Part shown: one piece after another, positions 53,618 to 63,230 of the stretch
How positions within the stretch are numbered: the first letter of the stretch is position 1
How the letters are laid out: every line of letters begins with the position of its first letter
Program-made: the position numbers and the translations under genes
The notes under the pieces: model-generated
Seen by the model: the letters and a program-made list of their open reading frames with translations, nothing else
What the model was told of the DNA's origin: nothing
The model's database searches: none
Assembly: GCA_964404895.1 (NCBI GenBank)
Contig: CAYOLV010000004.1
Coordinates: 62,001-126,000 of the forward strand
DNA length: 64,000 nucleotides
Reading direction: 5' to 3'
Source of the DNA: JBGSUZ01 sp964404895
GTDB taxonomy: Bacteria > Bacillota > Clostridia > Peptostreptococcales > Acidaminobacteraceae

Positions 53618-55154
53618 TGTTGTTCTCCTTTACGGTATTACGCTTAGCACCTGACATATAGAGTCCAAGTTCTTGAACCGTAGTAGTTTTAGGATCAAGC
53701 TCCCCTACAATTTCCCCTTCGTACATGACTAAGATTCTATCACTGACGTTCATAACTTCATCTAACTCAAGGGAAACGAGCAATACGGCTTTGCCTGCGT
53801 CACGACGGGCAACCAATTGTTTGTGAATGTATTCGATTGCACCAACATCCAGACCGCGGGTTGGTTGAACAGCTACAAGCAGCTCGTGTTTTTTATCAAT
53901 TTCTCTGGCAATGATAATCTTTTGTTGATTACCACCCGACATGCTTCTAACAATAGATTTTGTACCTTGACCACTTCTGACGTCAAATTCATCTGACAAT
54001 CTGGTAGCATACTTTCTCATTTCATCGAAGCGGATAAATCCGTTTTTCTGGAAATCAGATTCCCAGTATCTTTGAAGAATCATATTTTCTTCAACGCTAT
54101 AGTCTAGTACAAGACCATGTTTATGTCTATCTTCAGGAATATGGCTCATTCCAGATACTGAACGCTCGCGAATAGAAGATTTAGAAATATCTTTTCCGCA
54201 TAAGGTAATCGTGCCCTCACTCATTTTATCCAAGCCTGTAAGCGCTGAGACAAATTCAGTTTGACCATTTCCATCAATACCAGCAAGACAAACAATTTCT
54301 CCTGCCCGGACATTGAAAGTAACGTTTTTTACTGCATTATTCTTATGAAGTTTTGAAGGAACAGTAACACCTTTAACTTCAAGAACAACTTCTTTCGGTT
54401 CAGCCAGCTTTTTATCTACGCTAAAGTTGATATCTCTGCCAACCATCATTTTAGAAAGTTCTTCTTTATTAGTTTCTTTTACATCTACTGTGCCAATATA
54501 CTTTCCTTTTCTAAGGACCGTACATCTATCTGCAACTTCCATAATTTCATTGAGTTTATGAGTTATGAATAAAATTGATTTACCTTCATTTGCAAAACCT
54601 CTCATAATTTTAAGGAGTTCCTTAATTTCCTGAGGTGTTAATACAGCAGTCGGTTCATCGAAAATCAGAATTTCGTTTTCGCGGTAAAGCATTTTTAGGA
54701 TTTCAACTCTCTGTTGCATCCCAACTGATATATCTTCAATAATGGCATCCGGATTAACACTTAAGCCATATTTTTCGCTCAAAGCCAATACTTTCTCTTT
54801 TGCTTCTTTCTTCTTAAGAAAACCTAGACTGTTGGGTTCAACGCCCAAAATAATATTATCTAGTACCGAAAATATTTCTACAAGTTTAAAATGTTGATGA
54901 ACCATGCCAATGCCAAGTTCATTTGCATCGTTAGGATTATTAATCTTAACAACCTGACCATTCTTTCTAATTTCGCCCTTTTCAGCTTGATACAATCCAA
55001 AGAGTACGCTCATTAAAGTCGACTTTCCAGCACCATTTTCTCCAAGTAACGCGTGTACTTCACCCTTTTTTAAGGTTAGCGTGATGTCATCGTTAGCTAT
55101 AATACCGGGAAACTCTTTTGTTATATTCCTCATCTCAACAATATAATTTTCCAC
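53607..55154 (-). CDS. BmpA-type nucleoside ABC transporter, dual ATP-binding protein
   Basis: 515 residues with two ABC domains. The first has GENGAGKST, SVGMQQRVEILKML and ILIFDEPTAVLTP. The second has a degenerate Walker A (GIDGNGQTEF), then MSGGNQQKIIIAREI and LVAVQPTRGLDVGA. This is the RbsA/NupO design. The GTG start at 55154 follows AGAGG. A terminator-like stem separates it from the binding-protein gene upstream. Confidence 0.94.
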   Translation of the reverse strand: MENYIVEMRNITKEFPGIIANDDITLTLKKGEVHALLGENGAGKSTLMSVLFGLYQAEKGEIRKNGQVVKINNPNDANELGIGMVHQHFKLVEIFSVLDNIILGVEPNSLGFLKKKEAKEKVLALSEKYGLSVNPDAIIEDISVGMQQRVEILKMLYRENEILIFDEPTAVLTPQEIKELLKIMRGFANEGKSILFITHKLNEIMEVADRCTVLRKGKYIGTVDVKETNKEELSKMMVGRDINFSVDKKLAEPKEVVLEVKGVTVPSKLHKNNAVKNVTFNVRAGEIVCLAGIDGNGQTEFVSALTGLDKMSEGTITLCGKDISKSSIRERSVSGMSHIPEDRHKHGLVLDYSVEENMILQRYWESDFQKNGFIRFDEMRKYATRLSDEFDVRSGQGTKSIVRSMSGGNQQKIIIAREIDKKHELLVAVQPTRGLDVGAIEYIHKQLVARRDAGKAVLLVSLELDEVMNVSDRILVMYEGEIVGELDPKTTTVQELGLYMSGAKRNTVKENNNAG

Positions 55155-55265
55155 TTTGACCTCTTCCTCGCATATATATAAATCACAGTTAATTACATAC
55201 TATATACCAAATTACATATACACAATTTTAGTAATTTAAAGGATTCTGTTTAGCCTTGTAAAAAA

Positions 55266-55293
55266 AATGAGGGAAACTCTCGCCTCCCTCATT
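55266..55293 (-). terminator. terminator between bmpA and the ATPase gene
   Basis: AATGAGGGA pairs with TCCCTCATT and is followed by seven or more T on the minus strand. It should stop most transcripts after the binding-protein gene, giving an excess of that protein over the membrane parts. Confidence 0.85.
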
Positions 55294-55337
55294 CATCAAG
55301 CCGTACTATTTAGGTTTCCCTATAGACGAACTTTATA

Positions 55338-56477
55338 CTATCTAGTAGTGACAGTAAGTTTTACGAGTTTTAATTCAGATGTAAGTTCAGCAGCAGTTGC
55401 AACACCACTAGCATCAAGAACGTTGATCTTACGAACTGGAACAACTGAACCGTCTGCTAAAGTAGCAAAAGCTTTATCGTAGTCTTCTTTAGTGAACTTA
55501 GCAAATCTATCGAAAGCATTAGCTTTGTCATCACCAATAACTGCAGTTGGAAGACCTACACCATTATTAGAAGCATTGAAGTATGTTGTTTTGCCTGCGA
55601 AATCTGCCCATTTGTCTGAGTAGATAGCTGTTAGTACTTGCTCAACAGAGATAGAAAGACCTTTAACTGCAGAAGTAATAACTGTTTCGCTGTCGTATCT
55701 TTGGTCAACGTCAACGCCGATTACTTTGCCATCAGATTCTGAAGCTGCTGACATTACAGATTTACCTACAGAGCCGCCACAAGCAAAGATAACTTGTGTG
55801 CCTTGTTGGAACATTGTTTTTGCAGTTGATTTATTTGTATCATTTTCTTCGAAATTGCCTGTGTAGTGGTAAGTTACTTTTACTGAACCATCTGCAAGAT
55901 TCATTTCAGTTGCAGCTGCTTCAGCACCTTGTAAATAACCATAACCGAAAGCTTGTACAGCAGGAACAGCCATACCGCCCATGAAACCTAAGTTAGCCAT
56001 GCCGTCTTTAACAGCAGCGTAACCTGCAAGGTAGCCAGATTGCTCTTCAGCATACATAACGCTTGCTACGTTAGCTTTTGTTTCAAAAGTAGCGTAGTCG
56101 GCAGTATGAGGGGCACCGTCAAGAAGGATAAATTTAACATCTGGGTATTTCGTTTGTGCTTCGTAGATTGGCACTTCAAATAAGAAACCAGGAGTTACGA
56201 TAACTTTAGCACCGCCTGTAACCGCTAAATCGATAGCAGCTAAGTAACCAGCATCTGAAGCTTCTTCAGGTTTGATATAAGTGTGTGTGATTTTGTTGGC
56301 TTCAGCGTAAGCTTTTACGCCTTCCCAAGCACCTTGGTTAAACGATTTATCGTCGATGTTGCCTTTGTCAGTAATAAGTGCGATTTCGAATCCATCTGGT
56401 TTAGATGAACACCCTACAACTGCAAAACTTACTAACATGATGGATAATACAAGTAATAATACTTTCTTTTTACTCAT
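55338..56477 (-). CDS. BmpA/Med family nucleoside-binding lipoprotein
   Basis: 379 residues. A lipoprotein signal (KKKVLLLVLSIMLVSFAVVGC) with the lipobox Cys near residue 22 anchors it outside the membrane. The mature part FEIALITDKGNIDDKSFNQGAWEGV and VIFACGGSVGKSVMSAA resembles BmpA, PnrA and NupN/YufN, which bind purine nucleosides. The start at 56477 follows GGAGGAGG. It is the first gene of the transporter operon and has a structured leader. Confidence 0.93.
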   Translation of the reverse strand: MSKKKVLLLVLSIMLVSFAVVGCSSKPDGFEIALITDKGNIDDKSFNQGAWEGVKAYAEANKITHTYIKPEEASDAGYLAAIDLAVTGGAKVIVTPGFLFEVPIYEAQTKYPDVKFILLDGAPHTADYATFETKANVASVMYAEEQSGYLAGYAAVKDGMANLGFMGGMAVPAVQAFGYGYLQGAEAAATEMNLADGSVKVTYHYTGNFEENDTNKSTAKTMFQQGTQVIFACGGSVGKSVMSAASESDGKVIGVDVDQRYDSETVITSAVKGLSISVEQVLTAIYSDKWADFAGKTTYFNASNNGVGLPTAVIGDDKANAFDRFAKFTKEDYDKAFATLADGSVVPVRKINVLDASGVATAAELTSELKLVKLTVTTR

Positions 56478-56551
56478 TAATACTTCCTCCTCCATTGTTG
56501 AGTGCCAAATGTCCTAAATGTTACTGAAAAAAATACAATGACTAAATCTGT

Positions 56552-56645
56552 TGATGTTTTAACGGTTCCATCATCTTCCCAGTTGATCATGGAACCTTCG
56601 AGAACAAATATACCCCCGAGAGGGACAACTATTCTGGAAACATCA
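56552..56645 (-). ncRNA. structured leader RNA upstream of bmpA, class unknown
   Basis: On the minus strand an 8-bp outer helix TGATGTTT/AAACATCA (56638-56645 with 56552-56559) encloses a weaker CCC/GGG hairpin and a strong hairpin GGTTCCAT/ATGGAACC (56589-56596 with 56564-56571) extended by three more pairs. The three-helix shape resembles a riboswitch, but the conserved purine-riboswitch bases are absent and I cannot match another known class. Confidence 0.45.
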
Positions 56646-56853
56646 TAAATTCGAAACTTTTTTACAACTTGTCTGAATTGTATGTATTATTTCAAACATT
56701 AGATTTACTGTATTTCTAACATATAACTCTTTAAGACGTCTGACTTGTTATGTGGTTTTTCACAATACATATGTATTATATCTAAAAACTAATGATTTAA
56801 TCAATATTAAGTTAATTTTTTATTACAAAGTTACAAAAGTTTTTTTGCATAGG
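56646..56853. other. AT-rich region upstream of the transporter leader
   Basis: No gene is visible. It should contain the promoter of the bmpA operon, but no well-spaced -35/-10 pair stands out on the minus strand. Confidence 0.5.
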
Positions 56854-56884
56854 AAAGGCCTTGAGGAAATTCCTCAAGGCCTTT
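56854..56884 (-). terminator. hairpin after grdD
   Basis: A 15-bp stem AAAGGCCTTGAGGAA/TTCCTCAAGGCCTTT located 25 bases past the grdD stop. The T tract after it is short on the minus strand, yet the position and stability suggest the end of the glycine reductase transcript. Confidence 0.75.
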
Positions 56885-56908
56885 TGACATTTATTGTACT
56901 AATTTAGA

Positions 56909-58096
56909 CTAACAAGGTGTTGCTTCTTTTGAGATGTAGCCTGCATTTCCCAAGACTTTAATAGCATTTTCAACCTTTGCGTCGTTTACCAGAACAATTG
57001 GTCCGGTACAACCCATTCCGCTCTCAGCGTATATGCCATTCTTCCAAAGATTTTTAACAGCATCTTCCAAATCCATAATATCAATTCCAGATATGGATGA
57101 AGTCACGACTTCTTTTGCAGGTGCAACAATATTTTCTGAAGCCCCTTCACTTGTTGATGTCTTGTTTGAGTCTTTGGTAAGATCTGCTATGATCTGATCG
57201 AACTTGGCTTTTTTAACTTGTTCGAATTCTGATTTAGCGATGGCTTTTACATTACCTTTAGCTAAACCAGCTGCATATTTAATGGCATTTGCCACTACAG
57301 GAACACCTGAAGCTCTTGAGAGAATCAAGATTGTTCTGTCGTAGTCAAATCCAATACCAGGCCCATAACCAAACCCTAATGATTCATAGCTGCCACCTGT
57401 TGTGAAAGATGAGAACATTTTCATCAAGATGTTGCCTGTGAGGGTATCCGTCACCATAACATCTACAGATGCTGTCAAAAGGTCGTTCCCACGCATGATA
57501 TTGCCGCCATCCGAACGTTCAGACTCACCAAAGTTCATCTTATAGCCATTAGCGATCAACGCTTTAAGGGCACGTTCTACCGTTCTGGCGTTATCTACAT
57601 TGAGAATACCTACTGTTGGGTTCTCAATACCCATAGCTTTTGCAGCAATAATGCCGTAGATTGTATTTTTAACCATAGCTACTGTACGATCTGTTGCAGA
57701 AGTTCCTGTTGTTGTAGCAAGGAACATCTCTTTGCCAACACCAGGCGTAATAACTCTGCCAACTGTAGATACCCCAATTGGGAAGGCGTAGTGCATGGTT
57801 ACGCAACCTTGGATATAACCGCTGTCAAGCAACTCTTCCATTTTTTTATGGGCAGCTTCTTCGCTTTCTACCACAAAGGTTTCAAGACCAGAATTATTTT
57901 CAGCGCCGATGAGGACGATTTCATAGTCTGCATCTCTTGCTGCCAGTTTAGCACCGTTTACAAGGTTATCCACCCCATGTTCGCTGCCAAGGGTGGTCAA
58001 ACCTACTCTAACTTTGCCTCCAAATTTACCAAACTCTATCGCATCTGCGATTTCCATGAAGGCATTACCGATGAATTGTTTCATATCCTGAGACAT
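56909..58096 (-). CDS. grdD: glycine reductase component C, alpha subunit
   Basis: 395 residues, PlsX-like fold. It forms acetyl phosphate from the acetyl thioester made by the complex. ESGMGCTGPIVLVND holds Cys363, the counterpart of the active-site cysteine (Cys359) known in Eubacterium acidaminophilum. AAGGAGG precedes the ATG at 58096, 14 bases after the grdC stop. Last gene of the operon. Confidence 0.95.
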   Translation of the reverse strand: MSQDMKQFIGNAFMEIADAIEFGKFGGKVRVGLTTLGSEHGVDNLVNGAKLAARDADYEIVLIGAENNSGLETFVVESEEAAHKKMEELLDSGYIQGCVTMHYAFPIGVSTVGRVITPGVGKEMFLATTTGTSATDRTVAMVKNTIYGIIAAKAMGIENPTVGILNVDNARTVERALKALIANGYKMNFGESERSDGGNIMRGNDLLTASVDVMVTDTLTGNILMKMFSSFTTGGSYESLGFGYGPGIGFDYDRTILILSRASGVPVVANAIKYAAGLAKGNVKAIAKSEFEQVKKAKFDQIIADLTKDSNKTSTSEGASENIVAPAKEVVTSSISGIDIMDLEDAVKNLWKNGIYAESGMGCTGPIVLVNDAKVENAIKVLGNAGYISKEATPC

Positions 58097-58110
58097 GGTA
58101 AACCTCCTTC

Positions 58111-59652
58111 TTATTGGTTAAGCAATTGAGTTGCAAAACCTCTCATAGCTTCTGCTATAAGTTTATTAACTTCTTCTTTAGACATTGTTGATCCAGTTTC
58201 TTGAGTTTGGCCGCTGTTTCTTTCAATAACAACAGAAACACCATCAAAGAGATTCGTCATTCTTCCAAGGAAGAGAGAACCCTTACCAACCACCATGACG
58301 CGGTTGTATGTGCCTTTTGTTAAATCATCGATTGCGAAACCAAGATAAGGAACCCCTGAAGGAATATGACCTTGAGTTGGTGCCCAGCCTTGCATACCAT
58401 GTTTTTCAACAAATTCGCCAATTTGAGTTCTCTCAAGTTCACCACGTTTAACGCCGATAGCAGCAATCATTTTGTAGTTAGCTTCAGGAACATCACCAGC
58501 ACCTGCAGGTTTTGTGATATCTGGGTTCTGCATTTCTACAGAGAATTTATCAATATCTGTAATTTTTAAATTGCCTTTATCAAGTGGTTCAGTCACAAGA
58601 GCTGTAATAACTGCTTGTGGCGATGAACCTGTTCCAACATTGTGTTTACCCACTAAATCTGTACGGATAATTGGGTTCACACCATCGTTTTCGCTGATGA
58701 GCACTGCAAAACCGCCGAGAACATCTTCCAGAACTGGGAAGCCTTTTTTAATATGGTCTTTACCGTTCATGCCGAGCTTCGCTGTTGCACCACCCGCTAC
58801 AATGACAACGTTCTTGTATGTGCCTGCTTTTACCAAAGATGCTGCTGTGATAAGGGAGTGCGCAGGTGCTGCACAGAATCCTCTTATGTCACAACCAGAA
58901 GCATTGACTGCGCCAACCATTTCAGCGATAGACTTCGCAAAGTTGCCGCCGCCTCTTTGGTTCATGTCGCCACAAGCTTCTTCTGAACATTCAATGACAT
59001 AGTCAATTTCTGATGCATCTAAGTTATTAGCCGCAATCAAATGTTTGAATGCTAATACGCCTGATGCTTTAACCACAAGATTTTCAAACATAACGTGTGC
59101 ATTTAAGTTAGGATCCACGTCATGGGCTTTTTTAACACAGCCAACTAAAACGTTTTCATGATAAATAGCTTCTGCGTGATGGACTTCAACGAGTTCTTTG
59201 ATATTTTCAAACGTGTCGCCGCCCTCTAATTTTTCAAGTTCTTCTGGTGTTGCTAATTTATGTGCGCTATATGCCTCTCTTGCTCTTTTAGCAAAGTCAT
59301 TTTCTAATTTAACCAAATCGAAAGCATCTGAAATTTTAAGTAAGCAGATGAAATCTATTTGTGGCATGATTTCACCAAATTTACCGTAACGGTCTGCATT
59401 TGGCACATCGACGCCTACCCAAGGTTTTTCAAGTGTCCCAAGAGTTTCTGGTGTCATATTCCCAATGTATACTTGGTTTGGTGCATAGTTTACTACTTCT
59501 TCGTATGATCTTAAGTGTTCAGGGACTTGTTTAAGATACTCAGATTCAGGATTTACTCTTTTTTCAACGGTCTGAGTTGTGCCGTTTTGCATAATCATGT
59601 CTGGCGTATGTACGAGGACATAACCTGCTGCTTTAACAACTGCATAATCCAT
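58111..59652 (-). CDS. grdC: glycine reductase component C, beta subunit
   Basis: 513 residues of the beta-ketoacyl synthase (thiolase) fold. Segments ASGCDIRGFCAAPAHSLITAA and VVIVAGGATAKLGMNGKDHIKKG are characteristic. With GrdD it takes the carboxymethyl-selenoether product from protein A and yields acetyl phosphate. The start at 59652 (MDYAVVKAAGYVLVHTPDM) follows TTGGAGGTG; an upstream in-frame start would add 15 unrelated residues. Confidence 0.95.
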   Translation of the reverse strand: MDYAVVKAAGYVLVHTPDMIMQNGTTQTVEKRVNPESEYLKQVPEHLRSYEEVVNYAPNQVYIGNMTPETLGTLEKPWVGVDVPNADRYGKFGEIMPQIDFICLLKISDAFDLVKLENDFAKRAREAYSAHKLATPEELEKLEGGDTFENIKELVEVHHAEAIYHENVLVGCVKKAHDVDPNLNAHVMFENLVVKASGVLAFKHLIAANNLDASEIDYVIECSEEACGDMNQRGGGNFAKSIAEMVGAVNASGCDIRGFCAAPAHSLITAASLVKAGTYKNVVIVAGGATAKLGMNGKDHIKKGFPVLEDVLGGFAVLISENDGVNPIIRTDLVGKHNVGTGSSPQAVITALVTEPLDKGNLKITDIDKFSVEMQNPDITKPAGAGDVPEANYKMIAAIGVKRGELERTQIGEFVEKHGMQGWAPTQGHIPSGVPYLGFAIDDLTKGTYNRVMVVGKGSLFLGRMTNLFDGVSVVIERNSGQTQETGSTMSKEEVNKLIAEAMRGFATQLLNQ

Positions 59653-59728
59653 TTTTACACCTCCAAAAGTCATAAGGCTCTGAAGCAGACCCCTCAAGGT
59701 GAGCTTCGATTACAAGCGCTTTGTATAT

Positions 59729-59786
59729 AGCCATGCTTCAACTGGCTACTTAAATGAAGTGGCTGAGAGTTCCCTCTCAACCACTT
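59729..59786 (-). repeat. two stem-loops between grdB and grdC
   Basis: AGCCA/TGGCT (59729-59748) and a longer stem AAGTGG-C-TGAGAG with CTCTCA-A-CCACTT (59757-59786). No T run follows, so these look like stability or processing elements in the long operon transcript. Confidence 0.55.
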
Positions 59787-59826
59787 ATTCAACTGGTAAA
59801 TGTTAAATTGCTTTTTATTGAAAAGT

Positions 59827-61137
59827 CTATTTGTCAAAAACTGTTTGTTCAGTAACTTCAACAGTTAATGCATGTAGTGCTCTTTCAACGATATGTCTTC
59901 TAAGCTTCTTCTCATCTGCAGGGTCTAAAGCAGGGTTTCCAAGTGGATGCGGAATCGCAATCGCTGGAACGATTCTGTTAGCGCCAACTGTAAGTGAGAT
60001 TGGAACAACTGTACAAATGTGAACAACTGGAATACCAGTTCTTTCAATACCTTTAACCATCGTTGCACCGCAACGAGTACAGGTGCCTCACGTCGATGTG
60101 AGAATAACTGCGTCAACATTTTGAGCAAGTAATTCTTGAGCGAACTCTTCAGCAAAGGCATTTGAATTTTTAACAGAAGTACCATTACCAGTAGTTGTAA
60201 AGAAGTAACGGTATAATTCGCCGATTTTGCCTTCTTTTTCTAAGTCTCTTAAGACGTCAACTGGAAGAACTCTGTCTGAATCTTCGTTACAGTAAACAGG
60301 GTCGAAACCACCGTGAGCTGTTTCGTAAGTTGCTTCTGTAAGGTCATAAACACCCTCGAGGTCGTATCTGCCATATTTAGAAGCAGAAGAAGACTCGATT
60401 CTGTCTGGATTGCCTTTTGGTACAATACCGCCAGAAGTAACCAAAGCAATTTTTGCTTTTGAAAGATCTTTGATTGCTTTACCTGGAACAACATTGTCAA
60501 ATACAGGCATTGGGTACTCAGTTTCAAAAGGTTTGCTGTTGAGTTTAGACACTAACATGTCTACAGCTCTTTCAGCACCAATTTTGTCTACGAAGAGGTT
60601 TCTTCTGATGCCTCTCATAATATAACCATCTTCAGCAGGTGTGCCGATAGGTTCATTATTGTAAACTTTGAGACCTAATTTAACCATAGCAGGTACAGCA
60701 GTTCTCATTGCAGCAGCACTGTTGCCAGTTTCTACAATGTAGATATCTTTTCTGTACATGTCTACGCCTGGGTTTTCGATATACATAGCAGTCAATACAG
60801 GCATGCCAAGTTTATCTTGAACTTCTTTACAGATTGTGCCACAAGCTGCGCCGTAACGACCAGCGTTGAAAGCAGGACCCGCAATAAAGAAGTCTGCACC
60901 CGATTTCTTAACCATGTCAAGAACCGTTGCTTTTGCTTCTTCTAAATTTTCATTAAAGTATGAGTCACCACAGATGATTGTTCCGATAACTTCTGCATTA
61001 TCTCCAAAACCTGCATTAAGTGCCATACCAGGACCTACAACGCCTTCTCTATATTCTGGCTTATAGTCCGCTTTTTCTTCTCCGCCGATACCTGCGAAGA
61101 ACTGATTGATATAATGTACAATTTTAATTTTACTCAT
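59827..61137 (-). CDS. grdB: glycine reductase component B, selenoprotein subunit (UGA = Sec350)
   Basis: 436 residues when the in-frame TGA at 60088-60090 is read as selenocysteine. The frame continues as ILTST-U-GTCTRCG and on to a normal stop at 59827. The Sec position (350) is that known for GrdB. This subunit binds glycine through the pyruvoyl group of the GrdE partner and passes the carboxymethyl group to its selenocysteine. Upstream, MSKIKIVHYINQFFAGIGGEE is the family N-terminus. A stem-loop 12 bases after the UGA is a good SECIS candidate. Confidence 0.96.
60061..60090 (-). promoter_or_regulatory. selenocysteine UGA codon and candidate SECIS element of grdB
   Basis: UGA at 60088-60090; after 12 bases a 6-bp stem CGTTGC/GCAACG with loop GGU (60061-60075). 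The spacing and the G/U-containing loop agree with bacterial SelB-binding elements. Confidence 0.8.
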
Positions 61138-61225
61138 ACGCAGCCTCTCACTCTGGCATTTTGCCTAAGTGTTTCGAGGATCCCTCCCTTCAGTTTTTTC
61201 TGGTGATAAAGGATCACTGTAATTG

Positions 61226-61248
61226 AGATGATTCAACCTGAATCATCT
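61226..61248 (-). repeat. stem-loop between grdA and grdB
   Basis: AGATGATTC pairs with GAATCATCT around a 5-base loop, within the 209-base gap. No T run; probably an mRNA element. No coding frame in this gap is convincing. Confidence 0.6.
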
Positions 61249-61346
61249 GTTCTATGGCTAGAAAATCTTTCGAGTGTCTCTTTTAAAGGTCCAGTTTAAA
61301 AAAGACGTTAGCTTGTTGCTCTATTTAGTAATTAATGTTGTAAGAA

Positions 61347-61823
61347 TTAAAGGAATTTACAGAATTGTGAACGCATGCTTGACATTTCAGCAACAATTGA
61401 ATCTACGTCAAGTACCATTTCCATCATGCCGACTTGTTCATCATAAACGCCTGCATCTACTGCTTCTTTAAATTCTGGTTCAACAACATGGTAAACAGAT
61501 AAACCAAGTGCTACGCCTGCTAAACAGCCTGCATAAGTTGGATCACCTGCAGTTACAGTTTCAGCGGCAAGGCCTGCTGCTTCTGCTTCTGCTGCACCAA
61601 AGATTACTAATACATTTTCTGGACCGTGCTCATCTGCTAACGTTTTAACTCTGTTTTGATTTTCTAAATCCATAGCGCCTGCAGCCGTTCAGACAAAACA
61701 TTCTGTAGCTGAGTAAACCACTTGTGCAGTTGCGCAAGTTTTGACGCACTCTTCGATCGCTTGGCCAGGAATACCGTCACGGTCGCCGATAATGATAACT
61801 TTTTTGTTATCTAAAATGCTCAT
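61347..61823 (-). CDS. grdA: glycine reductase selenoprotein A (UGA = Sec45)
   Basis: 158 residues when the TGA at 61689-61691 is read as selenocysteine, in the family motif CFV-U-TAAGAMDLENQNRVK. The frame upstream (MSILDNKKVIIIGDRDGIPGQ) and downstream is continuous. Protein A receives the carboxymethyl group from GrdB on Sec, and oxidation with a neighbouring Cys is reversed by thioredoxin. AAGGATG precedes the ATG at 61823. Without recoding, only the 3' two thirds would appear as an ORF. Confidence 0.97.
61689..61691 (-). other. selenocysteine UGA codon of grdA
   Basis: In-frame TGA between GTC and ACG, at residue 45. A strong SECIS stem is not obvious directly downstream, unlike grdB, but the coding context leaves little doubt. 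Confidence 0.93.
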
Positions 61824-61891
61824 ATTCGACATCCTTTCAATAATTAACATACTTGTAGATTTATTAACAATTTGACAGGTAACAAAGCTGC

Positions 61892-63178
61892 TTAGAAAGT
61901 TCTAGCAGTCAACTTATTGAAGCCTAATTCGTTTGTTGCACCAGTGATAACTTGAATCTCAGCCATGATGCTGCCATCAGGTCTAAGGGAACCATCGAAA
62001 CCGCCAGCGATTTTATCTGTATAGCTAAGCATACCGATAATTTTCTTCATTGGTGGCAATACGATGACTTCGTTTGCGTTACCGCCTGTAACAACTGCGT
62101 CTGCAGATGGATCTGCATCGGCAAGAGATTGTGAAGAACCGTCTCTACCAGCATATTCGTCAGTAACGATAACTGTTTTAACGCCTTCAGCTTCGATTTT
62201 TTTACAGTTCATGATGAGGTCTGTATCTGGGTTACCAAATCCTTCTTGAGAAACAATCGCGCCGTCAAGACCAAGGAATTTAGTGAATTTTGCAGTCCAG
62301 TTAGAAGATCTCTCTTTATCTGCCAAATAAACGTTTTCATTTGTAATGATAACACCCATGAAGTTAATGGTTTTGCCATGTTCTGCATAAAGGTGTTTGA
62401 TGATTGGGTTGTTCAAATGGTGGTAAGTCGTATTCTTGTCACAAGCTGATACGCAGTTACCGCTTAAGATAGCGCCGTCCATGATCTCAGTTGGGTAGAG
62501 AATCGTTGGAACGATTTTCTTAGCGTCTACGCCGTAAACATAAGTGTCATGTAATAACCCTTGTGTTTGAAGCATGTAAACATAGCCTACTTTTGGTAAT
62601 TCTGGATACTCTGCTGCTTGCTCAAAGAGTGGTTTTGTTTCATAAGTGTGAACAACATCTGGTGTCAATGTTCTAGCCAATTCACCAATCATTGTTGCTA
62701 CATTTAATCCAGCCATTCTTGCTGCTGCTTCATAGTCATGTGGCTTGATGCCTTCAACAGGTTCAACGACTACACATACATTATTCAATTTTGAAAATGG
62801 TGTGAAGTCCGCACCAGGACCAGTCATATCGATGATCCCTTCTTGGAAGCCTACGATTTTACCACATGTTACAATTGCTGCGCCTTTCAAGACATGTGTT
62901 CTGCCTGAACCCACAGTTGTTACTTTGCTCACAACGCCAGGGAATATGCCGCCATCGCCCTCAACTTTAACGCGAGGTTCAATAACGTCTTTTACAGGTG
63001 TGATACGAACTTCTTCACCTGGTCTTGCCAAGTCAACTGTACATGACTTGAGTCTTTCATCTTCTAAAACCAGTTTCACAATGTCCTCGGCACACACGTA
63101 AAGCGTACCGTTTTCTACCTTAGAAACGTCTGCAAATTGGACATCTTTAATCAAGATTTCACCAAGTTCTAAACGCAA
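61892..63178 (-). CDS. grdE: glycine reductase component B, pyruvoyl-forming proprotein
   Basis: 428 residues. The proprotein is cleaved before a cysteine that becomes the pyruvoyl group, which binds glycine as a Schiff base. That cysteine is at position 242 here in LSGNCVSACDKNT, the same number as reported for the family. The TTG start at 63178 has GGAGG eight bases upstream; the longer GTG start overlaps this ribosome site. Confidence 0.95.
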   Translation of the reverse strand: MRLELGEILIKDVQFADVSKVENGTLYVCAEDIVKLVLEDERLKSCTVDLARPGEEVRITPVKDVIEPRVKVEGDGGIFPGVVSKVTTVGSGRTHVLKGAAIVTCGKIVGFQEGIIDMTGPGADFTPFSKLNNVCVVVEPVEGIKPHDYEAAARMAGLNVATMIGELARTLTPDVVHTYETKPLFEQAAEYPELPKVGYVYMLQTQGLLHDTYVYGVDAKKIVPTILYPTEIMDGAILSGNCVSACDKNTTYHHLNNPIIKHLYAEHGKTINFMGVIITNENVYLADKERSSNWTAKFTKFLGLDGAIVSQEGFGNPDTDLIMNCKKIEAEGVKTVIVTDEYAGRDGSSQSLADADPSADAVVTGGNANEVIVLPPMKKIIGMLSYTDKIAGGFDGSLRPDGSIMAEIQVITGATNELGFNKLTARTF

Positions 63179-63230
63179 AAGGCTCACCTCCTTTATACTT
63201 AACCGGTTGCCCGGTCAGTGACAAAAACAA

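Noticed and set aside
60088..60090. grdB read as two genes or a pseudogene because of an internal stop
   Set aside because: The TGA is at the known Sec350 position and is followed by a SECIS-like hairpin; the frame is otherwise intact.
61274..61471. 65-codon plus-strand frame in the grdA-grdB gap
   Set aside because: Runs antisense into grdA, no ribosome site; the gap holds only a stem-loop.
62064..63101. Long plus-strand frames opposite grdE
   Set aside because: Shadows of a strongly conserved minus-strand gene with no signals of their own.
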